NCBI GenBank assembly: GCA_959607825.1
Contig: CAUHNW010000010.1
Location: forward strand, 40,109 to 104,108
DNA length: 64,000 nt
Source: HGM13006 sp900757695
Lineage (GTDB): Bacteria; Bacillota; Clostridia; Oscillospirales; Oscillospiraceae
Direction: 5' to 3'
Shown here: piece after piece, positions 58,651 to 64,000 of the stretch
How the letters are laid out: each line of letters opens with the position of its first letter
Position numbering within the stretch: the stretch's first letter is position 1
The notes under the pieces: generated by a model
The model's input: the letters and a program-made list of their open reading frames with translations, nothing else
What the model was told of the DNA's origin: nothing
Databases searched by the model: none
Position numbers and translations under genes: made by a program

Positions 58651-60429
58651 TCAGGCTGCATTCAGCTCCGCCAGTGCGGCCTGACCGCGGTCATAAGCGC
58701 CCTGATAGATATCCGTCATCTGCTGGAGACCCATATCCATGCAGGTATCCAGGAATGCCTGATAGTTGCTCATGGGTTCGTCACCCAGAATGAATTTCAG
58801 GATCATGCCATTGGCATAGGTATCCAGATCCGTTGCAACGCTGTTGTAGCGATCCTGCTCGGCATTGTCCAGGCTCACATAGGCGGGCATATTGTTGGCG
58901 CCGTCTGTGAGAGAGGCCAGCGTATCAACAGCTTCCAGCTGATCGTCATTGTAGGAATAGAAGCCCTTCTCCATGTCATATACGCCGGGGAAATAGACAG
59001 AGCCCACGCCGGTGGCATAGAGGTAAGAGGCGAACATGAAGTTCAGTCCGTCAGGGTTGTTGACTACCAGATCCGTCCACTGGGGCTGACCATTCTCGTC
59101 ATACTCAAAGGCAACGCCCTCTTCGCCCCAGTTATACATCTGCTGACCTTCCTCCGAATACAGCCAGTTCACCAGCTTCAGCAGCGGAATGGGGTCATCA
59201 CATGCGGTAGAAATGGCCCACGTATCAGAGTTCTTGATGAGCTTGGATTCAAAGCCAACATGGATCTCATCCACGCCATCTGCCTTGGGGTACGCAGTGG
59301 CCTTCAGCTCCATGGAAGCATTCTCAGGGTTCATATCAAAGATATTGCTCATGCCCTCCGCAGAACCGTCTACAAAGGAGCACAGGTCGTTGGCCATGTC
59401 GGTACGAACGGTGGTAATATCGGTATCATTATAGAAGTCGTCGTTAAAGAGGCCCTTCTTGTACCAGTCGTTCATCTTGGTCAGGTAGTCCTTAAAGGCA
59501 TCGGTGGTAAAGGAATGCACCACTTTGCCGTCTACTACGTTAAAAGCACCGGGGGTGATATTAAACGCAGAGCCCCAGTCGGTATCCAGACCCTCATACT
59601 GGAGATAGGCATACGCGCCATAGTTATCCTTACAGTAGGTCAGGTACTGCTCATACTGATCCATGGTGTCAAGGCTTCCAACCCCGGATGCCTCCAGCCA
59701 GTCCTTCCGGACGATCATGCCCTGATTCTCGGTGCCGGCCTTTTTCAGCAGCTGCGCAATGCAGCCCATGTAGCCAGACTGGGTACGCATGGTCATGTAG
59801 GCGTTGTCATCGGAAGTCAGGATATTCCAATAGTTGGGGGCATACTCCTTGAGGTCATCATAGAGATCAATGATAATGCCGTCCTCAATGGCCTTTTCAT
59901 GGCCAGCGCTGCCTGCGGACGCACCGCTGGAGCTTCCATAGTAGTTCATAACGCCAATGATATCGGTGTAGTCGCCGCCGGCGATCATCAGGTTAAAGGA
60001 TTCCTGCTCTACAAAGCCGCCAGCCACTGCATTAAAGTCAATGTATACATTGGTGGCTTCGTTGATCATCTTGACCATGGCAACCTGCTCGGAAAAGTCC
60101 TCCAGATTCATCATGGTGCTGACGTAGGGTGCAACCGGCATCCAGCAGCTGTAGTGAACCGCTTCTTCCTCAATGGGAAGCTCCACCACCTGAAGGCCCT
60201 CAGGCTCTACCGCCGCTTCTGCTGCGGATTCTGCTACAGAGTTTTCCTCTGCTGATACATCGGCAGGCACTTCCGGTGCCTCGGTCTGCTGCTCCGGTGC
60301 CTTGCCGCTTGCTTCTGTGGGTGTACTGTCCGGCTTCTCCGCCGATGCTGTATCGCCGCCGCAGCCCGCCAACAGTCCAAGGCTCAGTGCAGCTGTCAGC
60401 ACCAGCGCAAGAATCTTGTTCTTTTTCAT
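58651..60429 (-). CDS. Orphan extracellular solute-binding lipoprotein
   Basis: 592 residues. The lipobox LLAGC (Cys23) is followed by a Ser/Thr/Glu/Ala-rich linker of about 60 residues and a large solute-binding domain of the LipO/YtcQ type (FNLMIAGGDYTDIIGVMNYY, LLKLVNWLYSEEGQQMYNWG). Receptors of this class usually bind oligosaccharides and sit with two permeases; none is encoded here. GGAGG lies before ATG 60429. It is divergent from an AraC regulator, which is the likely control gene. It could share permeases with another locus. Confidence 0.9.
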   Translation of the reverse strand: MKKNKILALVLTAALSLGLLAGCGGDTASAEKPDSTPTEASGKAPEQQTEAPEVPADVSAEENSVAESAAEAAVEPEGLQVVELPIEEEAVHYSCWMPVAPYVSTMMNLEDFSEQVAMVKMINEATNVYIDFNAVAGGFVEQESFNLMIAGGDYTDIIGVMNYYGSSSGASAGSAGHEKAIEDGIIIDLYDDLKEYAPNYWNILTSDDNAYMTMRTQSGYMGCIAQLLKKAGTENQGMIVRKDWLEASGVGSLDTMDQYEQYLTYCKDNYGAYAYLQYEGLDTDWGSAFNITPGAFNVVDGKVVHSFTTDAFKDYLTKMNDWYKKGLFNDDFYNDTDITTVRTDMANDLCSFVDGSAEGMSNIFDMNPENASMELKATAYPKADGVDEIHVGFESKLIKNSDTWAISTACDDPIPLLKLVNWLYSEEGQQMYNWGEEGVAFEYDENGQPQWTDLVVNNPDGLNFMFASYLYATGVGSVYFPGVYDMEKGFYSYNDDQLEAVDTLASLTDGANNMPAYVSLDNAEQDRYNSVATDLDTYANGMILKFILGDEPMSNYQAFLDTCMDMGLQQMTDIYQGAYDRGQAALAELNAA

Positions 60430-60518
60430 GTGTGTTCCTCCATTTCTGTTTTGCTTACGCCTGAGCTCCGCACGTGCGCTGTGCAAAGAGCAAAGCAAAC
60501 ATAACCTCATAGGGAATA

Positions 60519-60545
60519 TGGTCAGCATTCCCTATTTAATAGTAC
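60519..60545. repeat. Inverted repeat in the leader of the solute-binding gene
   Basis: Perfect 9-bp arms ATAGGGAAT and ATTCCCTAT, spaced by 9 bases. A candidate regulator site or transcript hairpin. Confidence 0.75.
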
Positions 60546-60621
60546 CACAGTTTTCCTGTCCATGAAACTGTCAGAAATCAGGTTATACCCTATGAATTTT
60601 TGTCTATGTGAGCAAAAAAAC

Positions 60622-60651
60622 TTGATTCTTGAGTATCATATTTGATACTAT
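60622..60651 (+). promoter_or_regulatory. araC-type gene promoter with operator dyad
   Basis: TTGATT (60622-60627), an 18-base spacer and TACTAT (60646-60651). The dyad AGTATCA/TGATACT (60632-60649) lies between the elements, well placed for autoregulation. Confidence 0.6.
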
Positions 60652-60682
60652 ATAGACAAGAAATAAAAGGGGAGGGATCATT

Positions 60683-61888
60683 TTGGCGCATCCTCAGGAT
60701 ATTTATTTGTTGGATCATCTGGTTTCACACCTGACCTGCCCGCTGTTTGTCACCGACGAAGAAGAATTGCGCAAGTTCTGTATGGAAGCGGGTTTTCATC
60801 CAAAAACGCAGCAGTACTGTATCCTAACCATTCGGATCGAGCGCTGGAGCACCGCATTTGCTGCATCCGATTGGCAGGAGGTCATTCGGCACCATTTCTT
60901 TGTGCTTTCCAATATGCTCACAGAGCTGCTCAACCAGAAGGACATAGCCGTTGCGGCAGAAAAAGACTATCAGATGGTCTGCATCGTCAATCTGCTGCGC
61001 CCATGGGATATATTCTGTCAGGAGCTCCGGCCCATTCTGTTCCAGATCATGGAGGTTCTGGACACAGAATTTGATATCAGCGTCACCTGTGCCCTCAGCG
61101 GCCTTGCCAATGGGCTATGTCAGCTGCCCAATGCATTTCTCACCACACAGGACGCACTTTGGTACAATGACTTTCTGGGTGGCGACCGTCAGATTCTCTA
61201 CTACGATGACCTGTGCAGCACCACGCACCCTATGATCCGTTCCGAGCTCATGGAGCTGGACAAAAAACTGATCTCCAAGCTTCAGGTGATGGACATTGCA
61301 GGCGTCAAGTATGTCCTGCATGAAATGATCGACCGAGAATTTATTCAGGAGGTTCCCACGGTCAAAATTCTGCGCATAAGACTGGGCGGTATCTGCTGCA
61401 AGATCCTTGATGTACTGGACGAGCTCCGGGACAAAATCGGCGCAGGGCTCTACTATGCACTGGATCCTGCGCCGAAGATCGCAGAGGCACCCACTCTGGC
61501 CGATCTGACCAGCGCCATGGATGAGATCTTCGATGCCATTTGCCGGGCCCAAAATGCGGAACCCCAGGAGCCGAAGCCCCAGTGGGTAGATAAAATGTCC
61601 GCTTACATATCCGATCACTATACCGATGAGGCCCTTGGACTGACGGAAGTTTCCTCAGTATTTGGTATTACGCCCTCCTATGCCACCCGTGTCTTTAAGC
61701 AGTATACGGGCCGTGGGATCTATGAAACCATTCAGCATGTGCGGCTCACTGCTGCCAAATCCATGCTCCACAGCGACAAGACCATGAAGCAGATCGCCCA
61801 AGCCGTGGGCTACACCAGCTTTCTCTCCATGAACCGTGCCTTTAAGAAATATGAGGGGGCTACTCCTTCGCAGTTTAAGGGGCATTAG
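60683..61888 (+). CDS. AraC-family transcription regulator
   Basis: 401 residues with a TTG start and GGAGGG about 7 bases upstream. The N-terminal 295 residues match no family I recognise (FVTDEEELRKFCMEAGFHPK, VSVTCALSGLANG-like stretches). The C-terminal double HTH is clear (DHYTDEALGLTEVSSVFGIT, YATRVFKQYTGRGIYETIQH, MKQIAQAVGYTSFLSMNRAF). Such regulators are often paired with sugar-uptake genes. It is divergent from the solute-binding lipoprotein gene and probably controls it. Confidence 0.9.
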   Translation: MAHPQDIYLLDHLVSHLTCPLFVTDEEELRKFCMEAGFHPKTQQYCILTIRIERWSTAFAASDWQEVIRHHFFVLSNMLTELLNQKDIAVAAEKDYQMVCIVNLLRPWDIFCQELRPILFQIMEVLDTEFDISVTCALSGLANGLCQLPNAFLTTQDALWYNDFLGGDRQILYYDDLCSTTHPMIRSELMELDKKLISKLQVMDIAGVKYVLHEMIDREFIQEVPTVKILRIRLGGICCKILDVLDELRDKIGAGLYYALDPAPKIAEAPTLADLTSAMDEIFDAICRAQNAEPQEPKPQWVDKMSAYISDHYTDEALGLTEVSSVFGITPSYATRVFKQYTGRGIYETIQHVRLTAAKSMLHSDKTMKQIAQAVGYTSFLSMNRAFKKYEGATPSQFKGH

Positions 61889-61941
61889 GCTTTCCCCGAA
61901 ATGTTGACAAAATGTTCACACACATGCTGCCTGTTTGATGT

Positions 61942-61947
61942 TATAAT
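61942..61947 (+). promoter_or_regulatory. Extended -10 promoter of the 62008 gene
   Basis: TGTTATAAT: TG one base before TATAAT (61942-61947). No good -35 was found; a TTGACA at 61904 is too far away. Confidence 0.45.
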
Positions 61948-62007
61948 TATGAAAATGATATCAGTGCATACACTTTGATGGTATGCCAGCAGGAAGGAGC
62001 CTGTACG

Positions 62008-62403
62008 ATGAAAAAGAAACATGTTATCAGTGGTCTCGCAGTACTGGGCGTCGGCGCAGTCGCTGCCGCCGCTGTAGTCGCAGCAAAGCAGCTGAAGAAA
62101 GATGCGGCAGAGCCGGAGGATGCCATTCTTCTGGATCTGGACGGTGACGGCGTTGCCGATGTTGTTCTGGAGGATCTGGACGGTGACGGCAAGATCGATT
62201 CCGTCTCCACCGATGTAGCTGCCGAGACGGAAGCCAAGACCCCCGCCGATGCACCGGTGGCCGAGGCTCCGGCGGCCGACGAAGCACCCGCTGCGGCTGT
62301 CACCACGGAAAACCCGGATCTTATTACCACGATCCCGGTAGAAGAGGCATCCGCAGAAGAAGCGCCCGAAGCTGCATCCGAAGCTCCGGACGAAAACAAC
62401 TGA
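62008..62403 (+). CDS. Small secreted or membrane-anchored protein with two EF-hand-like loops
   Basis: 131 residues. An N-terminal hydrophobic segment (about 6-26, VISGLAVLGVGAVAAAAVVA) is probably a TM anchor. Two tandem DLDGDG loops follow (ILLDLDGDGVADVV, LEDLDGDGKIDS), matching the calcium-binding loop of EF-hand/dockerin-like repeats. The rest is Glu/Ala/Pro-rich and disordered. No domain links it to a cellulosome. AAGGAG lies upstream of ATG 62008. Function unknown. Confidence 0.75.
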   Translation: MKKKHVISGLAVLGVGAVAAAAVVAAKQLKKDAAEPEDAILLDLDGDGVADVVLEDLDGDGKIDSVSTDVAAETEAKTPADAPVAEAPAADEAPAAAVTTENPDLITTIPVEEASAEEAPEAASEAPDENN

Positions 62404-62412
62404 TTAAAGATC

Positions 62413-62456
62413 AAAAATCCGGCTCCACTTTGATTGGGAGCCGGATTTCTTTTTTC
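62413..62456. terminator. Bidirectional terminator between the 62008 gene and the MFS gene
   Basis: AAATCCGGCTCC pairs with GGAGCCGGATTT, followed by CTTTTTT. Confidence 0.9.
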
Positions 62457-62463
62457 AGGTTTC

Positions 62464-63675
62464 TCAGATATTCTTTCCTGCCTTGCCGCAGAACCAGTGC
62501 AGCCAGCTCATCAGTACCACAGGTACGATGCAGACCCCAGCGCACAGCAGGAAAATGGGGGTAAAGCTGGCGCTCTCTGCTGCCGTTGCTGACAGCTTGC
62601 CAAACAGCACCGAAGAAATGGCAATGGAGATCATCACAAGGCCGTAGTTGGTGCCGGAGTTCTGTGCACCAAAGAGCTCTGTGGAAATCACAGGGTTGAT
62701 GCCGGAAGTACCGCCATAGGCAAATGCCACCAAGAACACCGCCAGCAGGTAGGTTGCCGCCGTATTTGCAAATACCAGCCCAATGCAGGCCAGTGCGGAA
62801 ATCACACAGCAGATGATAATGGATCTGGTACGTCCCAGCTTATCGGAAACCATCGGTGCCAGAATGCGTCCCGCCGCATTGGCGGCGCCTGTGAGCATAA
62901 CCGCAATCACGCCCACATGGGCAGACATGCCTCGATCCATGGCGATGTTCTTAATGAAGGGGATGATCACCAGATAGGCGCCGGAGGACAGGATCATCGA
63001 TACCACCTGACAATAGTAGATGGGAGTCCGCAGCACCTGACTGGGTGTAAACTGCTTAAACTCATCGGGCCGCAGCACCTTGCTGGCCTTCTCCATATAA
63101 TAGGAGGAATCCGGCTGCACTACAAAGAAGGAGCAGACCACCGTGATCACGCCGAACACAATCGCCAAAATACGAAATGTCTCGGTCAATCCAAGGTTCT
63201 CCAGCATCTGATTGACCACAGGAGACAGCACCATCACCGATGCACCAAAGAAAAACACCGTGATGCCCGTGATCAGGCCGTTCTTATCCGCAAACCATTT
63301 TTGAAGGGCATAGAGCACCGTACAATAGGCAAAGCCGCAGCCCAAGCCAGAGCAAACCGAATAGGTCAGATACAGCACCCATGGATTGCTGTTGCCGATG
63401 CAGGATGTCAGGTAGATTCCTACAGAAAACATCAGGCAGCCAACCAGCGTAATGATCCGGGGGTCAATTTTGGACTGCACCAGACCACCCAGAATATTGC
63501 CTACCACAAAGCACGCAATCATCAGCGCAGAAGTCATGGCCACATCGCCCACAGACCAGCCATGGTAGTCCACCACATAGGGCTGGAAAATGGACCACAT
63601 GTACAAGATGCCCACGCAGAGCATAATAAGCAGGCCGCCGACCAGCGTCCCGTTGCGTTTTGCATTTACACTCAT
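62464..63675 (-). CDS. MFS transporter, oxalate/formate antiporter (OFA) family
   Basis: 403 residues, 12 TM helices. OFA-type motifs include MLCVGILYMWSIFQPYVVDY, the GLGCGFAYCTVLYALQKWF segment and FFFGASVMVLSP. Family members exchange small organic anions such as oxalate, formate or lactate; the substrate here is not certain. ATG 63675 has GAGGAG about 10 bases upstream; a longer frame to 63732 has no site. It is monocistronic between terminators. Confidence 0.88.
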   Translation of the reverse strand: MSVNAKRNGTLVGGLLIMLCVGILYMWSIFQPYVVDYHGWSVGDVAMTSALMIACFVVGNILGGLVQSKIDPRIITLVGCLMFSVGIYLTSCIGNSNPWVLYLTYSVCSGLGCGFAYCTVLYALQKWFADKNGLITGITVFFFGASVMVLSPVVNQMLENLGLTETFRILAIVFGVITVVCSFFVVQPDSSYYMEKASKVLRPDEFKQFTPSQVLRTPIYYCQVVSMILSSGAYLVIIPFIKNIAMDRGMSAHVGVIAVMLTGAANAAGRILAPMVSDKLGRTRSIIICCVISALACIGLVFANTAATYLLAVFLVAFAYGGTSGINPVISTELFGAQNSGTNYGLVMISIAISSVLFGKLSATAAESASFTPIFLLCAGVCIVPVVLMSWLHWFCGKAGKNI

Positions 63676-63738
63676 CAATTCAACACTCCTCTTATCAAAA
63701 CAGAACCCCCTTGCGGGGCTCCACTCTTTCACGCCCCT

Positions 63739-63767
63739 ATGATAAAAAAAGATCGGAAAAATGTAAA
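63739..63767 (-). promoter_or_regulatory. Probable promoter of the MFS gene
   Basis: Minus-strand TTTACA (63762-63767), a 17-base spacer and TATCAT (63739-63744). Three GTTAC repeats (plus strand, 63786-63820) lie just upstream of the -35. The remaining AT-rich gap to 63880 holds no gene. Confidence 0.5.
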
Positions 63768-63880
63768 ACGCAGAATGTATTTATTGTTACGCATTTTAGT
63801 TGTTACAAATTCTTCGTTACGTCATGTGAATGTAGCGTTTTTCACGATTTATTCGGTTTTTTATATACGAATTGTACAAA

Positions 63881-63911
63881 AACCCCGCTGTCGGATACGG
63901 ACAGCGGGGTT
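63881..63911 (-). terminator. Terminator of the gene cut by the right edge
   Basis: AACCCCGCTGTC pairs with GACAGCGGGGTT, followed on the minus strand by TTTTTGT. Confidence 0.85.
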
Positions 63912-63935
63912 TTCAGCAATTAAACTTTGTGCATT

Positions 63936-64000
63936 TTACCGAATACGGATGGCCGCATGGAATGCTTCCTGATTGGCATCAGCCAGCAGCCTTCCTGTGG
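63936..64000 (-). CDS. C-terminal fragment of a gene cut by the right edge
   Basis: Only about 21 codons are visible, ending ADANQEAFHAAIRIR then TAA. This is the one open frame on this strand that ends just before the terminator. The product is unknown. Confidence 0.5.
   Translation of the reverse strand, partial: TGRLLADANQEAFHAAIRIR

Noticed and set aside
58519..60255. 578-codon plus-strand frame opposite the orphan binding protein
   Set aside because: Antisense shadow crossing the gap and terminator; no start site or domain.
56515..60545. The GGGAAT/ATTCCC repeat at 60519 as a third site for the MerR paralogues
   Set aside because: The half-sites are in reversed order with a 9-base gap and do not lie in a 19-bp-spaced promoter, so it is a different element.
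1..64000. tRNA, rRNA, transposase, integrase or prophage genes
   Set aside because: No tRNA T-loop/acceptor combination, rRNA block, transposase or integrase motif, or phage structural gene was found on reading both strands.

Overview
The window looks like chromosome from an anaerobic, low-to-mid GC Gram-positive of class Clostridia, most like the Oscillospiraceae (Oscillibacter/Dysosmobacter/Lawsonibacter-like gut bacteria). The reasons are a single-chain pyruvate:ferredoxin oxidoreductase, lipobox solute-binding proteins, SLH-domain surface proteins, an LCP cell-wall ligase, a yybP-ykoY manganese riboswitch, DegV/DUF1836/DUF523 proteins, strong AGGAGG ribosome binding sites and frequent TTG starts. 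The lineage is inferred from gene content only. No phage, transposase, integrase, CRISPR array, rRNA or tRNA was seen; it reads as ordinary core chromosome with several accessory transport cassettes.

Layout. 1-7.7 kb: a divergent DegV-like gene cut by the left edge, an LCP protein, then a galactose/glucose mglBAC importer operon ending in a small InlB-repeat membrane protein, a DUF523 protein and a tyrosine phosphatase. 7.7-14.2 kb: an FtsX-type ABC exporter pair with a very long coiled coil, and an old-yellow-enzyme-type Fe-S flavoprotein carrying a (GGP)7 insertion. 14.2-19.8 kb (minus): crcB-pncC-thiI, a MATE exporter with an odd structured leader, a small membrane protein and comM. 20-27 kb: pyruvate:ferredoxin oxidoreductase, a free-standing structured RNA unit, a GntR regulator and murC. 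26.7-31.6 kb: a two-component system and a wall-spanning beta-helix protein.

31.7-41 kb is the most unusual part: one promoter drives two MalF/MalG-type permeases, a HlyD-like adaptor, a two-TM MacB-periplasmic-domain-like protein and an 851-residue lipoprotein that joins a propeller-like domain to a solute-binding domain. No ATPase gene is present. A separately promoted GH25 lysozyme with three SLH repeats follows. 41-50.4 kb holds housekeeping genes: an M18 peptidase, coaE, sua5/tsaC and prfA joined by ATGA overlaps, then rlmA, an M20 peptidase, a Nudix hydrolase, DUF1836 and DegV.

50.4-57.2 kb: a manganese riboswitch heads mntP plus a P-type cation ATPase, so the ATPase is probably a Mn2+ (or Mn2+/Ca2+) exporter. 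Then come a Gly/Pro-tailed small protein, an alanyl-tRNA editing protein and tandem MerR paralogues, each with a 19-bp-spacer promoter and a shared operator dyad. 57.3-64 kb: rpoD, an orphan solute-binding lipoprotein divergent from an AraC regulator, a small protein with two EF-hand-like loops, an OFA-family MFS transporter and the tail of a gene cut by the right edge.
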